Source of the DNA: Paracoxiella cheracis
GTDB taxonomy: Bacteria > Pseudomonadota > Gammaproteobacteria > Coxiellales > Coxiellaceae
Reading direction: 5' to 3'
NCBI RefSeq assembly: GCF_049348705.1
Contig: NZ_CP186485.1
Location: forward strand, 1,054,001 to 1,118,000
DNA: 64,000 bases
The stretch's first letter is position 1, and each line of letters begins with the position of its first letter. A program made the translations under genes and the position numbers. Shown piece after piece: positions 27,860 to 38,129 of the stretch. A model generated the notes under the pieces. The model saw only the letters and a list, made by a program, of their open reading frames with translations, searched no databases and was not told the origin of the DNA.

Positions 27860-29080
27860 TGTAAACCTTCAGACTTGATCTGACACTCCTGGTCAGTTAG
27901 AGTAAAATTTAATTGACCAACCTTAAACAACCAACACGAGGAGTGTCATTATGACCAGTGTATCCGAAAAGATTATCAAACCCAAATTAGGTTTACTAGA
28001 GCTGTCTAAACAATTGGGAAATGTTTCACAAGCCTGCAAGGTTATGGGTTATTCACGCGACAGTTTTTACCGTTTCAAAACACTTTATGAAAATGGTGGC
28101 GAAGAAGCACTCCATGATATGAGTAAGAAGAAACCGAATGAAAAAAATAGAGTGCCGTTACATGTAGAAGAAGCGGTAATTGCTTTGGCTATTGAAAACC
28201 CAGCGTTAGGTCAGGCACGTGCGGCCAATGAATTACTGGCGCGAGGCATTATCGTATCGAGCAGCGGAGTTCGTTCGGTGTGGCTACGTAATGATCTAGA
28301 GACTTTTAAGAAGCGACTAAAAGCGCTTGAAGCGAAATCGGCGCAAGACGGTATGTTATTAACGGAAGAACAATGACAAGCATTAGAAAAATCAAAACGA
28401 GAAAAAGAAGCGCACGGCGAGATTGAAACAGAACACCCAGGTTATTTAGGTTCTCAGGATACGTATTATGTTGGCACGATGAAGGGCGTTGGCCGTATTT
28501 ATGAGCAGACTTTTGTCGATACCTATAGCAGAATCGCTTTTGCGAAGTTATACACGGAGAAAACAGCGATGACGGCAGCTCATTTATTAAATGAACGTGT
28601 ATTGCCATGGTTTAATGAGCAAGGTATCCGATTGCTGCGTATGCTCACGGATCGCGGGACGGAATATTGTGGAAAAATTGAGAACCACGCCTATCAACTT
28701 TATTTAGCAGTTGAAGACATTGACCATTCGAAAACACGCGCACGTTCTCCGCAGACCAATGGTATTTGTGAACGTTTTCATAAAACGATTAAACAAGAAT
28801 TTTATGTGGATCAAAACATATAATGAGGTCAGGCCCCATTCCGGCGAGCGTTGTTATGGAAAAACACCCATGCAAACTTTTCTTGATGCAAAGCATTTGG
28901 CACAAGAAAAAGAATTAGATAAACTATGTAAAACTATTCCAAGCGTGTCGCCAGATGAATTGAATAAGGCGCACAGTAATCACGACACGCAACTGGTAGA
29001 GGAGTAATTAGAATCCGATCTATCGGACAGAAAATATGTCCGATAAATCTCAACTGTCAGATCAAGTCGAGAGTTCTACA
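27860..29080 (+). mobile_element. IS481-type element, copy b (62-bp internal deletion)
   Basis: Both terminal repeats are present (TGTAAACCTTCAGACTTG ... GAGAGTTCTACA), but the element is 1221 bp instead of 1283. A 62-bp deletion follows KQEFY and shifts the frame, giving a short YVDQNI ending. The in-frame TGA after EEQ is also present. Its flanks (PLD gene, MFS gene) share no duplication. Copy d carries the same deletion. Confidence 0.9.
27951..29007 (+). pseudogene. IS481-type transposase, copy b
   Basis: Encodes the 141-residue N-terminal part, the in-frame TGA, then the rve domain up to KQEFY, where the 62-bp deletion shifts the frame. The last 70 codons (TYNEVRPHSGERCYGKTP...) survive in another frame. 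Non-functional without outside help. Confidence 0.88.
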
Positions 29081-30324
29081 CTTTATTTTTTCTTTATGAA
29101 TTTTTCTTGCGTACTTTTGTGGGTAGTGTTGCCCATGAAATTATTCCCGATTTAAAATTAAACGCTGAAACATTTGCAATCATCGGCTCAGCTTATTACA
29201 TCGCCTATGCGCTGATGCAAGTGCCTGTCGGCATCTTGGTGGATAAATTTGGCGTTAAACGCATCATGATTTTTGCAACCTTACTTTGTGCGGGTGCAAC
29301 TTTTTGGTTTTCGTATTCAAATAGCTTTAGCACAGCACTAATTAGCCGCTTATTAATGGGTTTTGGCTCTTCATTTGCATTCGTTTGTTTATTAGTTATT
29401 GCCGTCACTTGGTTTCCACGGAAAAACTTTGGATTTTTTGCAGGAGCCTCTCAATGCATCGGAACGATGGGTCCGCTATTGGCAGGTGGCCCACTAATTG
29501 CGCTGATGACGGCAACGCATGAAAGTTGGCGAACTGCTTTGATGGAGATCGGTAGCTTCGGTATTGTTTTAACGGTGTTAATCATTTTTATCGTGCGAAA
29601 TAAACCTCGTGGTGGTGAGCAAACGCTAATTTATTTAAAACAAGCCGAGCCTTTGAAAGATCGATTATTGCGATTAGTTAAAAACAAGCAAGCCTGGTTT
29701 GTGGCTTTTTATTCAGCAACCGTTTATGTATCGATTTCACTGCTGGGCGCGATTTGGGGTACTGAATATTTACAAGCACGTGGCTTAACACAAGGTGGGG
29801 CAGCGGATATGGTTTCGCTTGCTTGGTTGGGCTATGCGATAGGGTGTCCGCTGTTGGGTGCATTATCCGATATTGCAAAACGTCGAAAACCCACATTGAT
29901 ATTTTGTTCGCTTATCGCTCTTATAAGCACAGCGGGTATTACTTATTTACCACTAAATCATGCGCATTGGATTTACAGTATATTATTTTTCTGTCTCGGT
30001 ATTGCCGCTTCAGGTCAAAATGTCGGTTTTGCTGCTATTTCAGAACACGTGGATTTAAGTACTCGAGCGACGGGGCTAGGTTTGAATAACGGAACCATCA
30101 TTATATTTGGAGCCATTATTCCACCGATTGCGAGTTATTTTATTTATTTATCAGCGGGGGCGGCAACCGATATCACTAATCTCAAGCCTGACAATTTTAT
30201 TATTGGATTTAGCATGATGCCACTCCTGTCTTTAATTTCTTTGATTATTTCATCATTTTTTATAAAAGAAACGTATTGCAAACCGCAAAAAGAGGCAATC
30301 AAGCTCAAGGTTGAGGCGAATTAA
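29081..30324 (+). pseudogene. MFS transporter lacking its N-terminus
   Basis: Related to the tandem MFS pair at 18801-21555. The frame is open from the IS481 border and reads YFFLYEFFLRTFVGSVAHEI, which aligns within TM1 of the intact paralogue, so roughly 20-30 residues and the promoter are lost to IS481. From there to the stop the protein appears complete (GILVDKFGVKR at motif A). A TTG at 29107 could start a shortened protein but lacks a ribosome site. It overlaps the convergent glpK end by 20 bases. Confidence 0.8.
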
Positions 30325-31801
30325 GTACGCGTTTTACGGCAGTTTCCCAGCCCTCATATAAATGTTTGCGGCGTTGATAACCCATTTGTGGCCTAAAATC
30401 TCGATCCATTTTCCATAATGTAGAGATATCTTCTAGCGATTGATAAATACCCACACCTAAACCAGCGATATAAGCAGCACCTAATGCTGTGGTTTCTGTG
30501 ATGCAAGGTCGTGACACCTCAACGGATAAAATATCTGATAAAAATTGTAATAGCCAGTTGTTGGTCACCATGCCGCCATCGACTCGTAATGTTTCGAACT
30601 CGCCAGAGCCGTCTTGCAACATACACTGCATTAAATCGAGTGTTTGATAACATATTGATTCTAACGCAGCCCGCACGATATGTTCGACGCATGTATCACG
30701 CGTTAATCCAAATAAAGCGCCTCGTGCATCAGAATCCCAATAGGGTGCACCCAAGCCTGTAAAAGCGGGCACCAAGTAAACTCCGCCTGTATCCTCAATG
30801 GATTCAGCAAACCGCTCTGTTTCATGGGCAGATTGAATAAGCTTTAGTTGATCGCGTAACCATTTGATGATGGAACCTGCTGCAAAAATACTGCCTTCCA
30901 GACCATAGGTCACCTTGCCATCAATTTGATAAGCGATAGTTGATAATAATTTATTTTTTGAACGAATGACTTTTTCGCCTGTATTTAATAATAGAAAAGC
31001 GCCAGTTCCATAAGTGCTTTTGACCATGCCGGGTTGGAAGCAGGCTTGCCCAATGGTTGCGGCCTGTTGATCGCCGATCATGCCGGTAATGGGAATAGGA
31101 CTTCCAAATAGGTTCGCAGTTGTCTCACCAAATTTTGAACAGTTTTCATACACTTCCGGTAACAGCGACTTAGGAATATCGAACAACGCCAACAACTCGT
31201 CATCCCATTTAAGCGTATGAATATTGAAAAGCATGGTGCGTGAGGCATTCGTGACATCGGTTGCATGGACGTGGCCGCCGGTTAATTTCCATAATAAAAA
31301 AGTATCGATGGTCCCAAAGGCAATTTCGCCTCGCTCAGCAAGCTCACGTGTTCCTGTAACATTATCCAATAACCATTTGATTTTAGTGGAGGAAAAATAA
31401 GGATCGAGTAACAGCCCCGTTTTATCAGCAATCATTTCAGGGATGCCAGTTCGTGTGCGTAAATTTGCACAGATTTTTGCAGTACGGCGATCTTGCCATA
31501 CGATGGCACGTCGAACGATTTGTCCCGTTCTACGATTCCACAGCACGGTAGTTTCGCGTTGATTTGAAATGCCGATAGTCGCGACATTCTGAGCGCTAAG
31601 GTTCGCTTTTTTCAGTGCTTGCCGACAACATGTCAGCGTAGTTTGCCAAATTTCCTCGGCGTCGTGAGCAACCCATCCATCGCGTGGGTAATATTGAGTG
31701 ATTTCAATGTGATGCTCGGAAACAAGATGGCCATCTTGATCAAAGACCACCGCACGCGAGCTGGTTGTTCCTTGATCAATGGATAAAATATAATGTGTCA
31801 C
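30305..31801 (-). CDS. glpK: Glycerol kinase
   Basis: Phosphorylates glycerol to sn-glycerol 3-phosphate in the cytosol. 498 residues, standard length. FGGY-kinase features: SIDQGTTSSRAVVFDQDGH at the start (phosphate loop), ISNQRETTVLWNRRTG, GSIFAAGSIIKWLRDQL, GLGAPYWDSDARGALFGLT and VDGGMVTNNWLLQFL. It is divergent from glpD with an 79-bp spacer that must hold both promoters. Together with glpD and the glpF-like gene it forms a full glycerol route. Confidence 0.96.
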   Translation of the reverse strand: MTHYILSIDQGTTSSRAVVFDQDGHLVSEHHIEITQYYPRDGWVAHDAEEIWQTTLTCCRQALKKANLSAQNVATIGISNQRETTVLWNRRTGQIVRRAIVWQDRRTAKICANLRTRTGIPEMIADKTGLLLDPYFSSTKIKWLLDNVTGTRELAERGEIAFGTIDTFLLWKLTGGHVHATDVTNASRTMLFNIHTLKWDDELLALFDIPKSLLPEVYENCSKFGETTANLFGSPIPITGMIGDQQAATIGQACFQPGMVKSTYGTGAFLLLNTGEKVIRSKNKLLSTIAYQIDGKVTYGLEGSIFAAGSIIKWLRDQLKLIQSAHETERFAESIEDTGGVYLVPAFTGLGAPYWDSDARGALFGLTRDTCVEHIVRAALESICYQTLDLMQCMLQDGSGEFETLRVDGGMVTNNWLLQFLSDILSVEVSRPCITETTALGAAYIAGLGVGIYQSLEDISTLWKMDRDFRPQMGYQRRKHLYEGWETAVKRVLNSPQP

Positions 31802-31880
31802 AGAAGATAATTCCTATCAGGTTGCAAGCAGAAGTTCTTACTCTATACTATAAAAATTTATTCACGAAAGCGACAAAGCC

Positions 31881-33377
31881 ATGAACGTTCTAGAATCAGA
31901 TTTATTAGTTATTGGGGGTGGTATCAACGGAGTCGGCGTAGCTGCGGATGCGGCTGGGCGAGGCTTATCGGTTGTACTCTGTGAAAAAGATGATTTAGCA
32001 AATCACACCTCATCTTATAGCAGCAAGTTGATTCACGGTGGTTTGCGATACCTCGAGCAAATTGAAATTAAGTTGGTTCGTGAAGCGCTAAAAGAGCGTG
32101 AAATTTTAATGAAAAAAGCGCCTTATATGGTGCGCCCCTTAGAATTCGTGTTGCCTCATGATAAACATCTGCGTCCCGCCTGGATGATTCGTATCGGTTT
32201 ATTTTTATATGATTATTTAGCGCGTCGTGAGTCGTTAAAAGGCGCGAAAAAATTAAATCTGCGAAAAGTTTTAGAAGGAAAACCATTAAAAGAAAAATTT
32301 AAAACTGGATTTCGTTACACGGACTGTCAAACAGACGATGCACGCTTAGTTGTCATCAATGCACTCGATGCGCAATCACACGGCGCCATGATATTAACAC
32401 GAACAGACTGCCAGTCGGTCACTCGAGAAGCAGGGCATTGGGTAGCAAAGTTATATTGTAAAAATACCAACGAACAAATGACTGTGCACGCAAAGGCATT
32501 AGTCAATGCAACAGGGCCATGGGTTTCCGAGTTTTTGCATGATATTGCAAATATTAAAACAACGGCACAAGTGCGATTAATCAAAGGCAGCCATTTTACT
32601 GTTCCAAAATTATATAAAGGCCATTATGCGTATATACTGCAAAATCCTGATGGACGTGTTGTTTTTGCCATTCCATTTAAACGTGATTTTACATTGATAG
32701 GTACCACTGATGTTCCCTTTGATACAGATCCAAACGTGGTAACCATATCTGAAGCAGAAATAAACTATTTGCTAGATTCCGTCAATTATTATTTTTCAAC
32801 GCAACTCACCGAACGAGATATCAATTGGAGCTATGCTGGGGTTCGTTCACTCTACGATGATAAGGCTAAAAAAGCATCCCAAATTACGAGAAAATATCAT
32901 TTAGATGTGAATGAGGAAAACGGTCGCTCGCCGATCATTTCTATTTTTGGTGGAAAAATTACAACGTATCGTTCTTTGTCAGAGCATGTGATGTCCCTAT
33001 TAAAAAAATATTTTCCCAACATGGGCAAACCGTGGACGGCGCATTCTCCATTGCCAGGAAGTGATTTAAAAGGAGATAACGTGAATCAATTTTTTGAAAC
33101 ATTAAAGCAAGAATATCCTTGGGTGCCGATTGAAATGTTATCGCGTTATGCAGAGAGTTATGGCACGATTACACGCACCATACTAAAAAATGCAAAATCA
33201 CTTAATGATTTAGGACAATGTTTCGGTGCCGATTTATACGAAGCTGAAGTCGACTATTTAATAAAAAACGAATGGACACAAACCTGCGAAGATTTAATTT
33301 GGCGACGCAGCAAATTAGGTTTAGTGTTAACCGATGAAGAAATTAATCGTTTGAAGGAGTACATCGCTAGTGTTTGA
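31881..33377 (+). CDS. glpD: Aerobic glycerol-3-phosphate dehydrogenase
   Basis: FAD enzyme that oxidises glycerol 3-phosphate to dihydroxyacetone phosphate and passes electrons to quinone at the inner membrane. 498 residues. FAD fold LVIGGGINGVGVAADAAGRG at the start, SSKLIHGGLRYLEQ, IGTTDVPFDTDP and the substrate-loop region SYAGVRSLYDD are typical. The stop overlaps the start of the downstream glpF-like gene by 8 bases, so translation is likely coupled. Confidence 0.96.
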   Translation: MNVLESDLLVIGGGINGVGVAADAAGRGLSVVLCEKDDLANHTSSYSSKLIHGGLRYLEQIEIKLVREALKEREILMKKAPYMVRPLEFVLPHDKHLRPAWMIRIGLFLYDYLARRESLKGAKKLNLRKVLEGKPLKEKFKTGFRYTDCQTDDARLVVINALDAQSHGAMILTRTDCQSVTREAGHWVAKLYCKNTNEQMTVHAKALVNATGPWVSEFLHDIANIKTTAQVRLIKGSHFTVPKLYKGHYAYILQNPDGRVVFAIPFKRDFTLIGTTDVPFDTDPNVVTISEAEINYLLDSVNYYFSTQLTERDINWSYAGVRSLYDDKAKKASQITRKYHLDVNEENGRSPIISIFGGKITTYRSLSEHVMSLLKKYFPNMGKPWTAHSPLPGSDLKGDNVNQFFETLKQEYPWVPIEMLSRYAESYGTITRTILKNAKSLNDLGQCFGADLYEAEVDYLIKNEWTQTCEDLIWRRSKLGLVLTDEEINRLKEYIASV

Positions 33378-34101
33378 TTACGCATTGGGAGAATTTTTGG
33401 GAACTATGGTGCTTATTTTATTGGGTGATGGTGCCGTTGCAACCGTGTTACTCAAACGCTCAAAAGGTGAGGGCGGTGGTTGGATTGTGATAACGACAGG
33501 CTGGTTTGTGGCGGTGGTGATGGCTGTATTCGTAGCACAATCAGCGGGCTCAACTAATGCAGATGTGAATCCCGCAGTCTCTTTATCAAAATATTTATTG
33601 CATCTTTATACCTTGCAGCAGTTACTCATTATTTGGCTTGCACAATTGTGTGGTGCATTCGTAGGGGCTGTTCTCGTTTGGATAGCCTATTTTCCACATT
33701 GGAGAGAAACTGAAAATCAAACTTATAAATTACTGGTTTTTAGCACTGTGCCTGCGATTCGTTCGTATCCCAGTAATTTGATGACCGAGATCATTGCAAG
33801 CGTGATACTGATCGTTGGTGTTGCGGCCGTATTTGGACAGGCAACGCTAGGACACCCCATTTTGGGCATTGGACCTTATTTAGTGGGTGTTATTGTATGG
33901 GGCATTGGTTTATCGTTGGGCGGCCCTACTGGTTATGCAATTAATCCAGCGCGCGATTTAGGGCCGAGAATTGCCCATGCAATTTTACCGATCGCCGGTA
34001 AAGGAAAATCGGATTGGGGCTATGCTTGGGTGCCGATTGCAGGACCCCTTATTGGGAGCGTTATCGGGGCAATATTATGGAAATTAATATTTGAAAATTA
34101 A
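33370..34101 (+). CDS. glpF: Glycerol-facilitator-like MIP channel
   Basis: 243-residue aquaglyceroporin with six helices and both half-helix motifs: NADVNPAVSLSKYL (first NPA) and YAINPARDLGPR (second NPA followed by Arg-Asp, the Asp being typical of glycerol channels). The GTG start at 33370 overlaps the end of glpD. Provides glycerol entry for GlpK. Assignment to GlpF rather than another MIP member rests on the Asp and the operon context. Confidence 0.9.
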   Translation: MFDYALGEFLGTMVLILLGDGAVATVLLKRSKGEGGGWIVITTGWFVAVVMAVFVAQSAGSTNADVNPAVSLSKYLLHLYTLQQLLIIWLAQLCGAFVGAVLVWIAYFPHWRETENQTYKLLVFSTVPAIRSYPSNLMTEIIASVILIVGVAAVFGQATLGHPILGIGPYLVGVIVWGIGLSLGGPTGYAINPARDLGPRIAHAILPIAGKGKSDWGYAWVPIAGPLIGSVIGAILWKLIFEN

Positions 34102-34115
34102 ATTTAAGAGCCTCT

Positions 34116-34736
34116 ATGTTTCATGAAATAATATTCGGCCTATTGCTAGGATGGGGAGCGGCGATTCCCATCGGTCCTATCAATCTAGAAGTAATTCGAC
34201 GTAATTTACAGTTTGGTAGCCGATTTGGTATTAGCTTCGGTTTGGGTGCATGTAGTGCCGATATGACTTATTTTATTCTGTTGCTCGCGGGCGCACTTGT
34301 GCTGTTGCAACATGAATTAGTTCTTCGCATTATCGGCATTATCGGTGCGTTGATACTGTTGTGGTTTGGCATTTCAGCAATACGCTTAAAATCTGCATCG
34401 ACCGACAGAGAAAATATTAAGAAAAAAAAAGATCCAAAAGCCTGGCATCATTATTTTCAGGCTTATTTTATGACACTATTGAATCCCATAACAATATTAT
34501 TTTGGGCTTCGGTTAGCTCCCAAATTGCTTCACTTTCTCATCATGGTATTGTATCGGCCATTTATGTTGGCATTGGCGTGCTACTCGGAACTAGTAGCTG
34601 GATCCTTGCTTTGAATACAGCCCTGCATTTTACTCGCCATAGAATATCCGATAAAGTAATGCATTACTTTAATATAGTGGGCGGTATCATATTGATTGGT
34701 TTTGCGGCGTTTGGGTTTATCCATGCATTGAGGTAA
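34116..34736 (+). CDS. LysE-family amino acid exporter
   Basis: 206-residue inner membrane protein with about six helices. LysE/RhtB features: GWGAAIPIGPINLEVIRRNL near the N-terminus and YFMTLLNPITILFWASVSS in the middle. It follows the glp genes by 14 bases and precedes the AAG gene by 5, so it may lie in the same transcript. Substrate unknown. Confidence 0.87.
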   Translation: MFHEIIFGLLLGWGAAIPIGPINLEVIRRNLQFGSRFGISFGLGACSADMTYFILLLAGALVLLQHELVLRIIGIIGALILLWFGISAIRLKSASTDRENIKKKKDPKAWHHYFQAYFMTLLNPITILFWASVSSQIASLSHHGIVSAIYVGIGVLLGTSSWILALNTALHFTRHRISDKVMHYFNIVGGIILIGFAAFGFIHALR

Positions 34737-34741
34737 CCTCC

Positions 34742-35689
34742 ATGATAAGTGATCAATTTTTCAATCGTGATCCCGAAACAGTTGCTAAAGATTTACTGGG
34801 GAAAGTAATTCGTGTAAAACACAATGATTTATGGCTATCCGCTAGTATTATTGAAACTGAGGCTTATTATTTAACAGATAAAGCCAGTCATGGATCGTTG
34901 GGGTATACTGAAAAACGCAAAGCACTATTTATGCCAGCAGGCACGATTTATATGTACTATGCACGCGGGGGTGATTCTTTAAATATAAGTTGTAAGGGAA
35001 AAGGCAACGCGCTGTTAATCAAATCAGGCCTGCCCTATACCAATGGTGCTAATCCAGAAGCTATGTTGAAAATGATGCAAACATTAAATCCAAAGAAAAA
35101 TAAACTCGCTAGTCGTGAACCTGCATTACTATGTGCAGGGCAAACATTACTCTGTAAATCGCTGGGTTTGCGTGTTAAAGAGTGGGATCAGAAAAACTTT
35201 GACTCCGATAAATTTTTTATTGAAAAAATAGGGTATGCGCCAAGTAAAATCATTCAAACTCGCCGGCTAGGGATTCCAGAAGGGCGCGATGAGCATTTAC
35301 CGTATCGATTTCAAGCGTGTCGCGATGCTCGTGATAGATTATTGCCATCCCTGTCAATAATCGACTCGCAATACGCGACAACTTAAATAGCCGCGGACGT
35401 CCTCGTCGCCCGCGCTCCGCGACCTCACGGCTCGACTACGCACGGGCTCTCAAATGACTTGACGGCTCGTAAAGATTTTTTGCAGTCGCTTACGCTCGGC
35501 AAAAAATCCGAGCCTACCGCGGAATACGCGCCTTCGCTTCGCTCTCCATGGCGCGCATCGATTGATTATGATAGAGCACAGTTTTGTACGGATAATCCAT
35601 TTCGAAAAAGAAAATGGCAAGAAAATATTGATTATTTTATTTTGAATAAAAAAAATGGGGGATCTAAATGCACAAAGAAGACTTATTAA
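34742..35689 (+). pseudogene. 3-methyladenine DNA glycosylase (AAG/Mpg type), split by repeat R
   Basis: Base-excision repair enzyme removing alkylated purines. The N-terminal 190 codons (34742-35311) show LLGKVIRVK, SIIETEAYYLTDKASHG (catalytic Glu region) and GTIYMYYARGG. Repeat R starts after LPYRF and adds the 24-residue R tail and a stop. Past R (35561-35689) the frame resumes without loss as IDYDRAQFCTDNPFRKRK and ends 22 bases inside pdxH. Joining the two halves gives a normal protein of about 232 residues. The truncated form lacks the C-terminus needed for the fold core. Confidence 0.87.
35312..35560 (+). repeat. Repeat R, copy 3 (249 bp)
   Basis: Clean copy inside the AAG gene. The 5' region can fold as a long imperfect hairpin: TGTCGCG at offsets 7-13 pairs with CGCGACA at 63-69, and GATTATTG pairs with CAATAATC within. 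A second hairpin pairs GATTTTTTGC (35474) with GCAAAAAATC (35499). The junctions restore an uninterrupted gene with no duplicated bases. Confidence 0.93.
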
Positions 35690-36264
35690 GTGATCCATTA
35701 AAACAGTTTGAACACTGGTATGAAGAAGCTAGAAAATCGGGTGAAGAATCCCCCGATGCTATGACGCTCGCAACAGCAAATGCGAAAGGATGTCCTTCAG
35801 CTCGAGTTGTGCTGTACAAAGGGATCGACAAGGAAGGGTTTTTAATCTTTACTAATTATAATAGTCGTAAATCTAAAGAACTGTTAGAAAACCCTCACGC
35901 TGCGCTCGTCTTTTATTGGCCAAAATTATATCGGCAGGTGCGAATAGAAGGTAAAGTTAAAAAAATCACAAAAGCAGAGTCACAGCATTATTTTAATACT
36001 CGTCCCTATGAAAGCAAAATTAGCGCTTGGGTTTCAGAGCAAAGTCAGGAAATTCCCAGTCGGGAATATTTATTAGAACGTCACATTGAAGGACAACAAA
36101 AATTTGCAGAAGGTGAAGAGGTGACGTGCCCTGATTTTTGGGGTGGGTTTCGCTTGGTTCCAGACCGAATGGAATTTTGGCTTGGTGCTGAACATCGTTT
36201 ACATGATAGATTTTGCTATGAAAAAGTAGGAGAGCAGTGGAAAATTAAACGTCTAGCACCTTGA
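35668..36264 (+). CDS. pdxH: Pyridoxamine 5'-phosphate oxidase
   Basis: FMN enzyme making pyridoxal 5'-phosphate from the pyridoxine or pyridoxamine phosphate. 198 residues. Signatures: PDAMTLATANAKGCPSARVV (FMN binding), LVFYWPKLYRQVRIEGKV, and the C-terminal FRLVPDRMEFWLGAEHRLHD with RLAP at the end. The start overlaps the last 22 bases of the native AAG frame, so AAG and pdxH were translationally coupled before R entered. Salvage-only B6 metabolism is common in host-associated species. Confidence 0.94.
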   Translation: MHKEDLLSDPLKQFEHWYEEARKSGEESPDAMTLATANAKGCPSARVVLYKGIDKEGFLIFTNYNSRKSKELLENPHAALVFYWPKLYRQVRIEGKVKKITKAESQHYFNTRPYESKISAWVSEQSQEIPSREYLLERHIEGQQKFAEGEEVTCPDFWGGFRLVPDRMEFWLGAEHRLHDRFCYEKVGEQWKIKRLAP

Positions 36265-36356
36265 GACACCTCATTTCTTGAGCGAAGTGTTGCAAAAGTG
36301 ATAGAATAATCTCGCCAATGAATTTCGAGTAGTGCCTTCATCCTAACGGAGGGGAA

Positions 36357-38105
36357 ATGACTAAAACCATCGGGCATTTTATCAATGGTAAATTCGGTGT
36401 CGATAAAAATGATCGCACGCACGATATTTATAATCCCGCAACGGGTAAGGTGACCGCAGAAGTTGCTTTTGCCAATCCCCAAGAAGTCGAGGCGGCAATC
36501 GAGGCTGCTAAAAAAGCATTTCCTGCTTGGTCCGCAGTGACACCCCTTAAGCGGGCACGCCTTATTTTTAAATATAAAATACTCTTGGAAAAAAATATCG
36601 ACAAATTGGCAGAGCTACTCTCTGCTGAACACGGTAAAGTTCTTGATGATGCAAAGGGTGAAGTGCTACGCGCTATTGAATTAGTAGAATTTATGTGTGG
36701 CATACCCTATTTATTAACAAGCGTGTCGCGATGCTCGTGATAGATTATTGCCATCCCTGTCAATAATCGACTCGCAATACGCGACAACTTAAATAACCGC
36801 GGACGTCCTCCTCACCCGCGCTCCGCGACCTCACGGCTCGACTACGCACGGGCTCTCAACTGACTCGACGCCTCGTAAAGATTTTTTGCAGTCGCTTACG
36901 CTCGGCAAAAAATCCCAGCCTGCCGCGGAATACGCGCCTTCGCTTCGCTCTCCATGGCGCGCATCGAAGGTTCTTACTCTGAAAACGTCGGTACTCAAGT
37001 TGATTGCTATACTATTCGACAGCCGTTAGGTGTTTGTGTTGGCATCACGCCATTCAATTTCCCCGTGATGATTGGCAATTGGATGCTGGTCCCAGCGATT
37101 GCGTGTGGTAACACATTTATATTAAAACCATCAGAAAAAGATCCATCGTCTGCTATGTTGTTAGCCGAATTAATACAAGAAGCAGGATTGCCCGATGGGG
37201 TTCTTAACGTCATTAACGGTAATAAAGAAGTCGTTGATATTTTGATTACACATCCAGATGTTGCTGCTGTGAGTTGTGTCGGCTCCACACCGGTCGCCGA
37301 ACACATTTATAAAACCGCTATCGCACATGGAAAACGATCACACACATTTGGTGGTGCTAAAAATCATTGTCTCATCATGCCGGATGCAGACATCGATGAG
37401 GCTGCGGAAGCTATATTGGGTGCTGCCTACGGTGCTGCCGGCGAACGCTGTATGGCGATTTCGGTAGCCGTTGCCATTACTGATCAAGTAGGTGATGCAT
37501 TAGTGACACGATTAAAAGAAAAAATCCCCCATTTAAAAATTGCGCCAGGCACAACATCGGGTGCAGAGATGGGCCCGCTAGTGACGGAACAACATCTCGA
37601 GCATGTCAAATCTTATATTGATATCGGCGTGAAAGAAGGTGCAGAGTTGGTTGTGGATGGTCGTGATTTCAAAATGCCTGGACATAAAGATGGCTTTTTC
37701 ATGGGTGCCTGTTTATTCGATAAAGTTAAACCAGAGATGCGAATTTATAAAGATGAAATCTTTGGTCCTGTGCTATCCATCGTTCGTGTGCCAGACCTTG
37801 ATAGCGCTATAAATTTAGTAAATGCCAATGAATACGGCAACGGTGTTGCTATTTTTACACGGGATGGTGAAGCAGCGCATAAATTCGCACATAAAGTGAC
37901 GGTAGGAATGGTGGGTATTAATGTACCGATTCCTGTTCCTGTGGCGTATCATGCATTTGGCGGTTGGAAACGTTCTTTATTCGGAGACACACATATGCAT
38001 GGCTCTGAAAGCGTGCATTTTTACACAAAATCAAAAACAATTACGTCGCGTTGGCCCAAAACAAATCGAAAGGGCACGGGTTATCATATGCCAACCAACG
38101 AATAA
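36357..38105 (+). pseudogene. mmsA: Methylmalonate-semialdehyde dehydrogenase, split by repeat R
   Basis: CoA-acylating dehydrogenase of valine and inositol breakdown that releases propionyl-CoA. N-terminal part 36357-36717 (IGHFINGKFGVDKNDRTHDI) and main part 36967-38105 (GITPFNFPVMIGNW, SEKDPSSA, FGGAKNHCLIMPDAD, catalytic Cys in GAAGERCMAISVA). Without R the frame joins as PYLLKGSYSENVG. R ends in an ATG that is in frame with the larger part (MARIEGSYS...), but no ribosome site precedes it, so restart is doubtful. Residues 1-120 contribute to the tetramer and cofactor fold. Confidence 0.88.
36718..36966 (+). repeat. Repeat R, copy 4 (249 bp)
   Basis: Inside mmsA, subtype shared with copy 1. 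The only sense copy not in codon phase 0: one base of a Lys codon lies before it and two after. In this phase R adds only a six-residue tail before TGA. No duplicated target bases. Confidence 0.92.
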
Positions 38106-38129
38106 CGTTGTCTCCAAGAGGAGAATTTT

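Noticed and set aside
35474..35508. R hairpin GATTTTTTGC/GCAAAAAATC as a terminator
   Set aside because: No U-run follows the stem, and the stem itself is A/T; more likely a structural part of the repeat.
35312..35560. R as a group I or group II intron
   Set aside because: It does not start GUGYG, shows no recognisable domain V or P-core, and the base before it is not constant (T or A). Removal at RNA level is kept only as a testable idea.
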